From: Apus apus | Taxonomy: Eukaryota; Chordata; Aves; Apodiformes; Apodidae | Assembly: GCF_020740795.1 (NCBI RefSeq) | Contig: NC_067286.1 | Span: 30,342,003 to 30,406,002 of the forward strand | DNA length: 64,000 bases | Reading direction: 5' to 3' | In this document: positions 1-25,635 of the stretch, piece after piece | Layout: every line of letters starts with the position of its first letter | Position numbering within the stretch: the first letter of the stretch is position 1 | The notes under the pieces: generated by a model | Told to the model about the DNA's origin: nothing | Database searches by the model: none | The model's input: the letters and a program-made list of their open reading frames with translations, nothing else | Made by a program: the position numbers and the translations under genes

Positions 1-3000
1 AGCTAAGGATCCCACAGAGCTAGGCAAGGGACTCAGCCTAGCAGTCTACCAAAGAACTAAAGCACACAGACTCACATCAGTTGGGACCGTGATTCTCTAC
101 ATTTTTTCCCACATCTTAATTGAAGTAACTGACTTTCAGCATTTTTTAAAAAATTATATTTTTTTTAAATAGAGGAGCTGTACGTCAACACTGCACAGCT
201 ATTAATTCATTTTTTTTCCCAGTGTTTATGAAATTTCTATACTGAGCTTAGTCTTAAGGGCTCTCCAGACCAATCCAGCACATGCACAGCCTCCAGCTAC
301 AACAGGATGTACCTGGAACCCATTAAATGGATCCTGACAGATTTCAGAACCGGATTTTTAACTCAACTAACTGCCCATCTGCCAGGGACACTGTCTTCTA
401 CAGCCTTTCCAATATTTTGCTGCCATAGCCACTTTTCCCCTTCAAAAATTCACCATTTATTGACTCCTTCCCATGGCCTTCTATCTTCAGCCTTTCTGGT
501 ATCCATTATCTATCCTGGAACCAATCTATCCATCCTCTGCTAAACTTGTAAGCCACTAGGATTTGGTGTCTGTCCCTATACTGTGAGTTAAATGCCACTC
601 CCTTTAAAAACAATGAAGAACCAGAGACAAAAGTCAGACAAGATGCTACCAAATAGGGAGAGTTAGAGGAAGGAAGCATATTCAAAGAGTACCTTGTGTT
701 ACTGTAGGACCATTGGCCAGAGGATCTCACGGTCTCTTGAACACATTATGAAACTAAGCTGCAAAAACTGCCTGTGGAGCAGATGCCTATTACTGATGGA
801 GTTGATGGACAGGGTAGATGTTAATACAGATATTAAATACCAAGGACAAGGACACACAAATCAAAAATGGAACCAGAAATGGAGTTTGCTGCTCACTTCT
901 ATTCATGTTCCATTAGAAAAAAAACAAAGCACGACACACATAAAATGTTTATGTAAAATTCATCCCAATCTATTTATATAGATGCACATACAGGAACAAC
1001 AATTACTGCCCAGAAATTGTGCCATCTTTGTTAGATCCTAAGGGACTTTATGAATATTGAGTATCTGTAAGCTTTCCTGTACAAGGCCTCTTTGTGAGCC
1101 ATTTGAAATAGCAGCTTTTCAGAAACCATTAAGTTGGCAACCTCTTTTAAAACAATTCCAAGGCAACCTGTACTTCATCTCTTACAAAAGCCAGACAAAT
1201 ATATTAAACACACGTCACCCCAGGGACCAGGCAGCTTGCAGCTCCAGCAGCCCAAGCACTGCCTTGTGCTCTTTGCAGGCAGCTGGGTTTCTTTTCAGCT
1301 AATGAGCATCTAGGATATTTCTAAAGTGCAGAGGAAATTAGAATGCTAATTAAAAAGGTGATTTGCTCACAGGTAGACACCTTCATCTTGAGTGAAAAAA
1401 TATGAGTGTGAATGTGTTTTTCCAGTAACATTCTCTGATACAGGATAACTGTGACTCCAGAGAATACAACAGCAAAAACCTCAAGGCCAGGAGAAGGGGG
1501 AGACAACTGAGTTTAACATGTGATTGCTGCTGTAGCCAGTAAGGTGTCTGTTTATTAGATTCACTTTTTCAGTGCTCCCTTCCTTCCCCAGCCCAGCAAG
1601 ATGTTTCCTTGTCTGTAACTCAAAGGTTACTACACCCACTACTCTACACTTAGAACACAAAGCATTTAAGCTTTTACTCATTTTACCTGTTGGAACCAGA
1701 GCTGGTGTGTAACTGCAGCAGCAGGGAGTTACAGGCTGAGGGGGGAGCAAGAGCCTTTTTAATATTGTACTTCTTACCAAGTGAGTTTTCATCACAAAAA
1801 AGCCACATTGCTTAAAGTGCTGGGAAGCACCGGGTCAGGAAGTCTCTTGGGACAAGTAGAAAGTACCCTTATTATATACTTCTGAAAAAAACAAACCCAA
1901 AGCTGAACAGTATCTGCAATGGCTATACAGCTCAAATATCACCTATTGCAGCTCTTTTGCAGCACTGGGAACATCTTTCTAGCTTTGCCTGCATTTTAGC
2001 TTTCTCAGGAGAGACTGGAACCAATTTTTGGAGAAACTTAGCACTGCATGGTCTACAGCATATACATCCTGTTTTACCTGGTTTTGTTTTTTTCCCATTG
2101 CCCACCAAGTCTACTTTTAACCAGTGCCAGGAATGCTGCTACAGATGTAGAGATTGTATGTGTCCCCAGTAGCAGCAGCAAAAGCTGCTGGGTGGGAAGT
2201 TAGCCTGGCTGGCTGGCAGTCAAGGATTTGTGCATTTTCAAAAGCTTTCAAGATCTGGCAAATGTGGTAAGTCCAAGCCACAACAATTTACAAGGGTGAA
2301 AAGACCATTAGCTCCCCTCCTCATTGAATAAGTGGTTTACCAACCAGACAAGGAGGCTTGGGAAGGAGTGAAGAGCTGAAGGCATCACTGAGCCTTCTCT
2401 GATGGTGGAGGTAACAAGCAGTTGTGCAGGCACCCCCCACCCCAACCAACCAGCCCCAGATGTGAAGAGGCAGCAGGCAAAACTGAAAAAAAGGAGAGAG
2501 GATACTTCCCATCCTGGGTTCATTTTTTTCCTCCTTCCTCTATTAAAATCTCACTCTTTGGAGTTGGGGTGTTAGGGTTTTTTTTGAGAGTTTTGGGTTT
2601 GTTTTATTCTTTGGTCAATTTTAAACAATGAGGGAGACTGTAGGATGATCACAATAAGCTGTAAGTGTTGCAGTGCCATCAGCAGTACGATCTCCATCTA
2701 GGAACAACAGGGCATTAAAACAGGTTGCCTAGAAAATTTCAGCTGTGTCCTTTAAGCTTTCCTGTTTGTTGCAGATCCATTTACTGGCACTGGAGCTGCA
2801 TTGCTCTTCTCTGATGCAAGAACAGGAGGAGAGCAGAGGGAAGAAGGTGTCTCAGGCAGATTTTCAGCTAGGTACAGGTAGTCTGCTGTGTGAAAGCAGC
2901 CACTGCCTAGCCCGTTTTAAACATTAGTGCTGGAATATTGAAACAAGGACTAGAGAACAGGCTGGCTCTGTGAAACAGGCAGCCACACAAGGCTTGCCTG

Positions 3001-4536
3001 TGAGAAGCACTCCTGAGCTGTGCAGTTGTGCTCCTTCCCTCCCATCTGAAAGATTAAATTGGACCCCAAATACTGCCCTTGGCAATAGTTAAGTCTAACA
3101 CTGATGAAGGCAAATGCAGACCTGTGCTATTGAATTCAAAAAACAAATCAAAGGGCTAAATCTGGGTCCCTCCTCCTCTGCAGTGGCTAAGGCTCTGCCT
3201 CGCATCTTGTGTCCCATGGGGCTCGTGCTCCCATGAAGCTGTGCTGGACAGCTTGGTGTTACAGCTCAGACAGAACCATGGAGGTACCAGCTTGCACCAG
3301 CATCAAAGCCAGGCTCACTGCAGCAATGCAGAGCTTGGCTTGGACTGATCCACCCTAACAGTGTGCTCCCCATTAATTACAAATTAACATTTACAGCCTC
3401 ATAGTGTAGGAATTAACTGAGAGACTGGCTCTACCACGCACACGTGCACATGCACACGTGTGTACACACTGGTATTACAAGTCAAGCTTGCCTGAAAGAG
3501 CAGCTTTTGTCCCTATGGTCACAACAGACCACAAACACAGTGTAATCAGCCAGGAAGGGAGGAGCAAAGCACTCATTGATTCAAGCCTCAGAGCTGAATA
3601 GTAGGCTCTGCTCTACAGACTCTGGAAGTCAAATCCCTCTTTAAGTGTTACCTCTTCCTGTATTTGCTGAGATTTAGGAAGAGCCTGCTCTGATCAGGCT
3701 CCTGAGTGCTGAGGGATTGCAGAGCTGGTGGCCAACAAACTGCAAATCTCTCCAGCCTTCTCAGCAGATTGTGAACTCAGTATCGTATGCACACAGCAAT
3801 CAGGCCCTCTCACTCCTCTAGGTGGGCTGGAAATGCTTTGCCAACACCTCTCCTGGGCTTTAATCTGGCTCTGCGTTTCAGAATTAAGCTGTCTTGAGAA
3901 GCCAAATCCTGGCCTGAGCAGTCTAGGATGTGGGCAGAAGGGATGCACACCTTGTGGCCACACAATTGCTTCAGAGCAGTTTCTGACATCTTAGCATGAC
4001 CACTATCACTCAGGAGCACAGGGAGAGGCTGCTGAGGGAGGTCCCTGCTCACCAGCATCATCTAGAGCCTCACTAGCTTTGTGCCTTGCCTGTTCTGCCC
4101 TTACCTTTCCCCAAATTCACAAATCCACAGTGCATGGAGACTTTCTGATCCCCGCTGTTGTCAGGCCCAAGGACCTTTCTTCCCACATAATATGGACCAG
4201 GAGAGCTCCTGTCCAGTTCCAGGTCCTACCTCTCTGAGGCAAGAGAGAGGGACAGCACATGCCACTTGGTCTGTCAGCATTTGACAGATGACAGCCTGGG
4301 GTTGTTAGCAAAGAGTCCTACTGCATTCCATACCACACACCTCCATAGGAAGCTTTGGGTCATTTTTAAGGCATTCTCATTTAGGGAAAGGATGGGTCCA
4401 GGAGGCAAAAGAAGGTCTCACTAGTCTTGGGGAGCTTGTTTGCCTCCCCACAATCCTTCTAGCCAGGCTTCTTCCTCTTTATCTTTCACACATCTACAAG
4501 CAGATCAAAGAGATTAAGGAATAGAAAGAAGCTTAC
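1..4536 (-). other. PLEKHD1 intron 4 (5' part), no gene seen
   Basis: Non-coding by inspection: only short random frames, no recognisable coiled-coil exon on the minus strand and no CR1 piece I could identify. A short alternating purine-pyrimidine tract lies at 3435-3469. Assigned to the intron that follows PLEKHD1 exon 4 because no further exon was found before the window edge. Confidence 0.6.
3435..3469. repeat. Alternating purine-pyrimidine tract (CA/TG with CACGTG)
   Basis: 35 bases of nearly uninterrupted alternating purine and pyrimidine, mixing CA and TG steps with two copies of ACACGTG. The arrangement is partly self-complementary. Such tracts are known to be able to adopt left-handed Z-DNA. 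CACGTG is also an E-box core, but no function is evident here. Confidence 0.6.
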
Positions 4537-17110
<12,574 letters not shown>

Positions 17111-20100
17111 TCAGAGAATCCAGTTAAGTGCAATGACCCAGAAGGATGTAACCAGCCGCTCCGAGCGGCAGACAGAGAGACTGGGCTACGGTTTGAATCA
17201 ATAACTTGACTGCTCAGCACTCAGTCAATAATTCTCTCCCTGATGCACAGACGATGAGAGTTTCCTCATTGCGTATGACTTCCTGATGCATTACAGACAG
17301 CACATATCCCAGCCCAAGGAAGAAAGAAAAAAAAAAAAGAAGAGTGGAGAGTGTCAGAGATCAGGAACACAGAGAGACAGAAAGAGCTCATCAGAGAAAG
17401 CTTCCAGCCAAAATACCTCTGCACCAGAGCCAGCCTGGAAGGTTATTTCACTCGACATTGCAGCACCGCAGGCAGAAATTAGGGCAAGATGGATGTTTTA
17501 CTGTCAGGCATCTCTGACACACAGTCCCAAAAGCTTAAGCTTGGAGACAGGTTCTTCTCATTCGTCCTGAGGAAAATGGGAGTGGAGTGGGTGGGAGCAG
17601 GTAAGTTTAATCCGATTCCCTCTGCCATCAGGAAGCTTTTGCTGTGCCAGCCTGGCACTGCCCACGCGGGATCAGTTCACGTGGCTGCTGGGTTTGGCCT
17701 GGGCAGTGCCCACGCTGCGCACCTTGCTCAGCCTTAAAGGGCCACTGCTGAGCAAAGGCACAGCATCAACGTTCTGGCTTGCATCTTGATGGCAAGCACA
17801 GCCTCTGCCCTGCCTCTGAGGTGCCAGCTCCTTCTTGGCCACAGCATGGAGACACAGGAATATGTCACACAGTTCAGGTGCATTTCCATTAATCTCCTCT
17901 TCAGTGCTCCTGCAATAAACTTTTTATTCTGGTTCCCTAAATCCTTGTTCCTCTCTTGAAATACTCCCTCCCTACACAAACAGTCCTCCAAAAGAGCTCC
18001 TGTCTTTTTTAATGGCCACAGGAAAGCACATTAGCATCACATTGTTCCTTTCTGCATCCTGCCTTCCCTCCAGGATTAGGATTTGGGGATGAATTGCCTA
18101 CTAAAGCATCTGGAGTTTCGAGCTATTACATAAACAACACAGACACATACATGCTGTGAGGCATCTGCTCCTGTTCTGACCCATGCCATCCTATGAGTAC
18201 CAATGTTGATGCTGTGGTTGCCAAATGTCAGCCCCTGCCAATGCAGTTATTCAGAAGTGACACACTGCAGACACACAGGCCTTTCTCATTCCCAGAGATT
18301 AGAAACCTGGGATGTGCTGTAGGCTAGATCACAGCACTAGACACAGGCCCACTTAAATTTACATGGTCACAGGGACCTGCAAAACATTTTAAACAGAGGA
18401 AACACAGGCTGCCTGCCTCACTGCCTGCCTGCATTTGGTGCTGGGGAAATTACAGATACAGGTCCCTGACAAAATTTGCCATGGATCACTAAAGTGAGGG
18501 AGTCAGTAAACTCAATGCTCTGTTACTTTCTCTCACACTGACTGTAACAGGCCTTTTAGTCCCAGACAGGACATGTCCCAAGCAGCAGTAAAACCCACCT
18601 CAGAGTGACATTAAGGGAGAGGGTGGGGAACAGAAGACAGTAGCAGAGATTTCTCCATCTCACCAGAGCCCCAGCTCTTTAATACAACCCTAAATTGCAG
18701 AAGAGTAGTATTAATACTGTAGTGACCATTCCACACACTGCACTGAAAAGAAAAATACTACTCATAACGAGGGTTTCAGGAGAGGGAGAGTTTCTCTGAA
18801 ATTAGGTTGCACAATGGGTAAAATGGATTCTGCACCCCACAGCACCACCTTCATTTATAAATGTGCAATGAAATGCCACAGAGCTCCTGTGTAAGGATGA
18901 TCCCTTGCCCCTGCCATTGTACTGCAGCAGTGACACAAAGATCTGTTAGCAGTGACCTGCAGTGAGGAAAAGCAAGTTTTCATCCTTTGCTTCTTTACTT
19001 AAATTTATCTTGTAGAGACAAAGAGAAAAAAGGTCTCCAGCTTCATAACTAAAACATGCAGACACTGTTTTCTCTGGAAACTTCTAGGACAAGCAGGGGA
19101 CTGAGCAGTCACAGCAAATTCTTCAGAGTGGCAGGGAAAAAGCAACTTGCTTTTGTAAAGTGACCAGCAATACCAGGGCAGGAAACAGCAGTGGGGGGAG
19201 TTCTTTAACTGCTGGTGTCCAGATAAAGTAATTTATAGTAACAGTGGTTATGTCAACATTTCCCTTATGTGTGTATAATCTAAATAAATCAGGGACCCAT
19301 CTGAAGAGCAGGAGAGCATCACAACAGGTCAGAGCAATTTGCCTCTCAGAAACAGAAGACAGTGGCATAAGGATCAGCTCAAAGGTTCTTCGGTGTTACT
19401 TCTGTCAGATGCAAAACTCAGTTCAACTGGCCAGGAACTTGGAGATCAAAAGAACGGTGTCATAAAACCCAGACAAGAGAAAAGGGTCCACCACAGGGGG
19501 AGAAGAGACAGTTGGGTCTCGCAGAAGTGTCTTCTCCAAACTCCGGGGGACAGAAATCCTTAGGGAAGCACAAGGAGACTTGGTTTTGCTGTAGGATCTT
19601 GCTGAAATCTAACAGCCATAGAGATAAGCCATTTGTATTTAATCTGGGGACTCATAATTGTTTAAGAGCAGAAGAAGAAGACCTGTGTATATGAGACCCT
19701 AGCAGGACAAGCATGTGACACCAGTGCAAAGAGAGTAACGCAGAGCTTGACTGCATTTTAAGCAAAAGGAGACATAAGCCCTTGTACCAGACCCACAAGA
19801 GATCCCTTCTGTACAGTTCTGGCCAAACAGCCTCCTCAGTCCTGAAGAGATGCAGAAAAGAACTCCAGGGGTGATCACAGGTATAGTTAACCATAGTACA
19901 CAAGGAAATTAAAAGGTCTCCACTCATCTAAATGAGAATGGATGGGAAAATGTGAATGCTGTCTAGTTTCAAGCCTTCTTTCCCCTTTTCATGTATTGGT
20001 AAATGTCGATACTTGCAATAAAATAAATGGGCCTAAATTGGCCAAGAATAACAGTCACAGCAAGGAATTGCCTTGCAATGAGAGCAGCAGAAGTCAAAAG

Positions 20101-20397
20101 CCATTACTTGGTTGGATCCGTTACATGAACAGCAACTTGAGGTGGCCGTGCCTTCCAGGTATACAGATTAGACTCACCCTGTTTCTAGGAAACATTTGTG
20201 TTTCAGACTAAGAATAATTTTAAGATTTAAGATGCATGTTTCATTCTTGATGGCTTGTAGGTGAAACACAGCTGTACATCCTGGAGAGAAAGCACTGGAG
20301 CTTTGCTCAGGAAACCTTCCTGTGGAGCGACAGGTTGTACTGATACAGGAATTTTTTTGCTAATATGTTATCCTTATGTTTCTTATGCATAAAGCCA

Positions 20398-20492
20398 ATA
20401 CAATTAAAACAAACAAACAAACCCAACAAAAACAACCCCACACCAAAAACAAACCACCACAAAACAAACAAACAACAACAAAAACAACCCAG
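20398..20492 (+). repeat. (AAAC)n / A-C-rich simple repeat
   Basis: About 95 bases consisting almost entirely of A and C, built from degenerate AAAC/AACA units. On the opposite strand it produces a meaningless G/T-coded open frame, which should be ignored. Confidence 0.8.
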
Positions 20493-22682
20493 CCCTTTAA
20501 AGCAGGCAGCAGTACAAGCTAGCACAGAAGTAACACTCCATCATCACAGGCCACCCTCCAGCTGGAAGATGCTCCCTTTCAGTTTAAGGATGCACACACT
20601 GGCTAACTGCAGTTGATGGGGAGGCTTGTATCTTTTTTTTAAGGGAAAAGTTGTATCCTTATGTTCTGGGCAGCATTACAGTAGTACTTGATGCAGAAAA
20701 GAACAAACTAATCCGCAGGCTGGGGCCAGAAAATCAAGGTTTGGATCAGATCTGCTGCAAAGTTGGAAAGATTCAGAATTTGCCTTCCATTATGGATTCC
20801 CTCTCCTCTCAGCTTCTGACAGGCTCTGTAGCCATTTTCAAGCCAGGGAACCATTAGCAGTTATGAGTGGTATTACCAGGTACCTGAAATAATGTGAAGA
20901 AATAAAAAGCAAGTCCAACCCAGGTTTAATTTATGATCTATCATCCTTGCAAAGCTAAAATGTCACATGTACCTATCAAAATGATGCTCTAGCTTCCCAG
21001 ACACACAGTTGTGCCCAGAGGCTATTTTAAACATAACAAAAGCAACCACCATCAATCCACCTCTTTAGTGTGAGACATTGACAGATTATATTTCTTTTGC
21101 ACATGATTAAACTTTTAGTGTCACATCAGAAGTCAGAGATGTCCTGCAGAGCTTGAAGAAAAGAGTTATTCAGGAAGTGGGCAGTAAAGTGCCTTTGTAG
21201 ATGTATAATTCCATCTGCCATCAACCCTTGGTGACAATCACATGATCTCAGTGCCCTGCTGCAGACAAAGACCTCCATCAGTCCCAGACCTTCAAAACCA
21301 CCCAGATCCATGTTGGATGGCCTACAAATCATATTAATCAAACTATTAGCTGTGGATATAGCACCACTTCAGGAGACTCACAGGAAGAAAAAAAGATGCC
21401 AGTTTACTGAAGCAATGGGATTTGACAGCAAGCAAGCTGCCCTGACAGCCTTGTGGACAGTAAGCACTCAGGCTGGCTTTTGAGGGGGTGGCTTGCACAG
21501 GGACTGACATCACAATCAATGATTATTTCTCTCAGCATCTAAAGTAGATAATTTATTTTCTTTTCAGTTCTACTAAGAGATCTCTTCTGGAAGAAGGTTC
21601 ATTCACTCTGGTGCTGGAAAAAAAAGTTTCTGCTAAACAGGCATTTTTAAGGGATTTTAGAATACACCAGAGTACTCAGCTACATTTGAGAAGTCTTTCT
21701 CCAGAAGACAGCCTGTGGGCTTCCTGCAATACACCAGGCCCCTGCCAGCCAAATCCCAGTGCCATTTCTGAGGCTTTGGGAGGGCACCACATCCATGGGA
21801 GCACTCCTCTTCACAAGGGCAGCTGGACCTCCACACACAGGGAGAGGCAAGAACAAACCTTTCTCCAAAATGTTTTTATACAGTGTTCAGAGCTGATAAG
21901 TTTGCAGCCTAGCATGCACCCCACTTGCATGCCTGTTTACACTTCCTACAGCATTTTGCTTTATCCACATCTTACCCACTTGCAATTAACATTATTCAAC
22001 CCAATTCCAAATGTATCAACATGAGCAGCATTAGCAGCAACAGTAAAGAGTTACCAGGGACCTGGTTCGACCAGGTGACCCAGCTAAGTGAGCTCTGCAG
22101 GAAGGTCTGCACAGAAAACCTCCATAGGGACTTCCTATGACATACATACATATACACGCCAGGTGAATACCATGGACTACACAAAGGCCAGCTCAGCAGG
22201 ACACTCAGGTCTAACAGCAGTTATTCTGGGAGCCAGCACAGAGCTTCAAAGGTGCAATTGCTTCCTTGGTCCTGCTTCTAAGCACAGAAAAAGCATTGCC
22301 TCTGTGGTGAGGGCACCAAAGCAGGGTTCTGTACACTGGGGCTTAGTTTCCAGCCCTGGCAGTGTCTCTACCTGACTTGAGCACGTAACTTGATTTCTTG
22401 CAGTCACGGTTCCTCACCTATGACACTGGTACTAGATCCAGAACATCACCAGAATACATATACCTGTGCAGCAGTTTGGATACAATCACCAGCCAAACAA
22501 GCAAAAACACAAAACACAAAAAAACTGCAAAAGGGAAGGATTTGTTAAGAGTTTCCTTGGAAGAACAATGGAGAGAAAAAATGTAATACCTCTGCATGGA
22601 AATGCAGGCAAACAACTGGAGCATCATCAACTTTCAAAACAGCCCAGCAAGAAGTAGGACAGTAAATGAGATCTAGGGCTTA

Positions 22683-22890
22683 TGGCTGTGTTCTGGTTTG
22701 GTTTGGTGGGTTTTGTGGTAGCGGGGGAAGGGCCACAGGAGTCAGCCTGGTGAATCCGTGAAGAACCCTCCTTGTCTTTTGTCTCAACCCAGGAGCCCTG
22801 TCCTCCGCATCCCAGAGCGTGTGTGGCGGGGGAGCTGAGCGAGCAGCCGTGGGGCTGTTCCTTTGTTGTCGGTGAAAAGCACAGTCACAA
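22683..22890 (+). mobile_element. ERVL-like LTR remnant (internally deleted solo LTR)
   Basis: The 5' part has the TTCTGGTTTGGTTTGGTGGG and GGGCCACAGGAGT start seen in avian ERVL-type LTRs. It jumps straight to the 3' block (AACCCTCCTTGTCTTTTGTC, then TCAACCCAGGAG), which is shared with the LTR at 41131-41868. The middle is missing. There is no internal retroviral coding sequence nearby. The family assignment is from memory of avian repeats. Confidence 0.6.
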
Positions 22891-25297
22891 TCCTCAGCTG
22901 TTTCAACACCAGTCTGTAGGTCTGAACTCTGCAAGTTTCTTAAATAGGGTTAGGTGCAGGACTACTTTCTACAAGGCATTTCTCAACTACAAAAGTTCGG
23001 AAATCAATTGCAGTCCACTTTGCTCCCTCTGGCCAAAAGGGGGAAAGAAGTCATCAGCTTAACTTTTAAACAACAAATATAGATTCAGAAAACAGGATTG
23101 GCTAAACCGTTTTTTTAAAATCTGAACTCCATAAAATGCCCAGCACACACACACAGAGACCATAATTTCTCTTGCATACACATTTAATGTTCCCTTTAAC
23201 CCTACCACTATTATGACCATGGAAGGTAAAATGTTAAAAAGCTAAGGGCACAGCAACTGGGACTTCATTCAGGACTGGAAACTGCAGGGACCACAACACT
23301 GACATTCTTCACTCCCTTCATGCATACATTCTGCTGTATCCCTCAGGTCTAATCTGCAGCAGCCTCCACGCCAAGTTTCTCTTTCCCTGTCCTACTCACA
23401 GCCAGGCACTGCAAGGTCAGGGCTCACGCTCTGTGCACACACAGGACAGGAACAAGACACATGTCTTGCCTCCTTCCTACTGGGATTCTCAAGTGGTTAT
23501 CTAAATACAAAGGCAAAAAAATAACAGCTCTATTGCAAACCCTGTATGTTCAGGAAAACCATCAGCCAGGTGAACAATAAACTGCCTGGCAAGGAAGGAT
23601 GCCAAGAACATTGCTCTCCACAAAACACAGCAGGCTGAGAGCCATCTCCTCTCTCTCTCACCTCTACTTACCCTCCTGTGAGCCATGCTGCCATACAGCT
23701 TTTGTAGGTGAGGCCTCTTTCATACTGCTGAAGACCAGGCTGCAGGGATAAGCACAGAAAAACTCCCACACTCATGGCTTAGCCCTCCATGTGCACCAAG
23801 CATGTTCACACAAAGCACCTGTGCAAAGCAGACAGCAGGAACACATTTGTTAAAGATCAGCTGCCCCTCAGTTTCTCTGTCAAAAAGAGAAAATGGAGCA
23901 GGGGGGAAATCCACTGCAGTCCTACACAGCGATCCATTCTACTTATAGCTTCACCCTCTGGGGACAAGCAAGGAGGGCTTGACTAAGAAGTGTTACAGCA
24001 AGAGTAATTCAGATTAGTACTAAGGCTTGTAAGCAGGGTTTTTAGCAGCTCTCTTCAGCTCAGTGCAATGGGTATCTCATTTAGTGTTCCTTCAAACAGC
24101 AGAAGTCCATTAACTTGCAGAGACTCCAATATAACTATGATTGTAATATCATAAACTAATTACCATTCCAGATGCTGGATGGGCCTACAGATACAGAAGA
24201 AATTTTGCCTTTTCTAATAATTTCACCTCACCTTTTAGATTTTCTATATACTATACAGGTTTGGTGGTAGTCATCACAATATAGCTTACTTTTAATAAGC
24301 TCTACAAGTTTTCTGAACGAGGCATTTTTCTCAAACCCTTATCCACCATAAGGGTTTGTTAATCTCTAGACAGCTCAGACAAGACGGATAAGTGCTGTGA
24401 TATGGAATGTGGAATATTGTGCAACTCTGCCTGCAAGAATATTTGGATAAGACTTGCACAAATCAGGAGAAGAATGGCTTAATTTGTAAGCTGAAACAAC
24501 AGATGACAGCTCATCTTCTTGCTGCTGTGCTCATCCCTAATGGGTCTCTGGTAAAAATGCTGATGAAAATTGCTTTTCCTTAACAAGGAGCACTCTAGAG
24601 CCATCATCAGGAAGCCTGCAATACCACAGCTCCCCAATATTTAAGTGATCAGCGGTAACTCTTGTAACATAAACACACCCAAAGCACTTCCTCACATCTC
24701 CAAAAGATTTTACAACAAATTGCAGTGGTTAAGTCTCCAGCTCCCGAGAGGACTGTTTGGCAAAGTTCGGGCTTCCCATCCTTACTGCCTTGCATTTGCC
24801 TATACTATCTACAATAGCAACACTGCAGTTTGCTTCAGTTCTCCTATTGACTTTACATTAATCATATTCTCTTGTGATTAAGTCAGTATAAAAAGATTAC
24901 ACTTTTTCCTAAGCATGCAAGTCTTCTGAGTCACCAGAAAAATCAAAAGTAAGCAATTAGCTGAGAAGATTGCTCATTGCTTGAGTGAAATAGCTAAAAC
25001 ACTGTTAAAGTGACAGAATCCTAGATTAGTCTGTAGATAGCAACTGCAGAGGAAAAAAAAAAATAATCCTGGTTTTTAATGAATTGCTTACAAATAATCT
25101 CTATCAAGGGTGTCTCTTAAAATAGATGCATGAATGTTTTTGAATGCATACATCACCCATCCTGTAACTGTGTAATTCCCCCTTTTTCTTTTCTGAAAAT
25201 GTATCTAAAATAACAAATCCTACTTACAAGGCAGCTGCAGAGGAGCATGGAGAGCAAGAACATCTATAAACGGTGTCAATTCAGCAGCTGCAGAAGG

Positions 25298-25635
25298 GAT
25301 CTCTTCAATGTATTCAAATACCTGAAGGGAGGGTGCAAAGAAGAAGGAGCCAGCCTCTTTTCAGCAGTGCCCAGTGGCAGGACTGGAGGCAACAGGCACA
25401 CACTGAAATGCAGGAAATGTCCTCTGAACATAAGATAAAAAGCTTTTCACTCCTAGGGTGGCTGAGCACTGGCACAGGTTGCCCAGGGAGGTCATGGAGT
25501 GTGCCACCTTGGAGATATTCAGAAACCATCTGGACATGGTCGTGGGCAACTGGCTCCAGGTAGCCCCGCTCGAGTAGAGGGACTATTGAACCAGATGACC
25601 TCTGGAGATCCCTTCCAGCCTCCACCACTCTGGAC
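25298..25635 (+). mobile_element. CR1 3'-end fragment
   Basis: The coding tail (degraded RDLFNVFKYLKGGCKEEGAS, then LFSAVPS) is followed by the 3' UTR, including GACCAGATGACCTCTGGAGA or close to it and ending near 25635. A frame break splits the tail into two frames. Only the last ~340 bp of the element remain. Confidence 0.85.

Noticed and set aside
4117-4311. Minus-strand TWNWTG reading near 4215, after an AG, as a candidate PLEKHD1 exon 5
   Set aside because: Only the first two or three residues resemble the expected Thr-Trp-Lys start. The continuation is not coiled-coil-like.
20307-20525. Cys/Phe/Val-rich 72-codon minus-strand frame
   Set aside because: It is the translation of the complement of an AAAC simple repeat.
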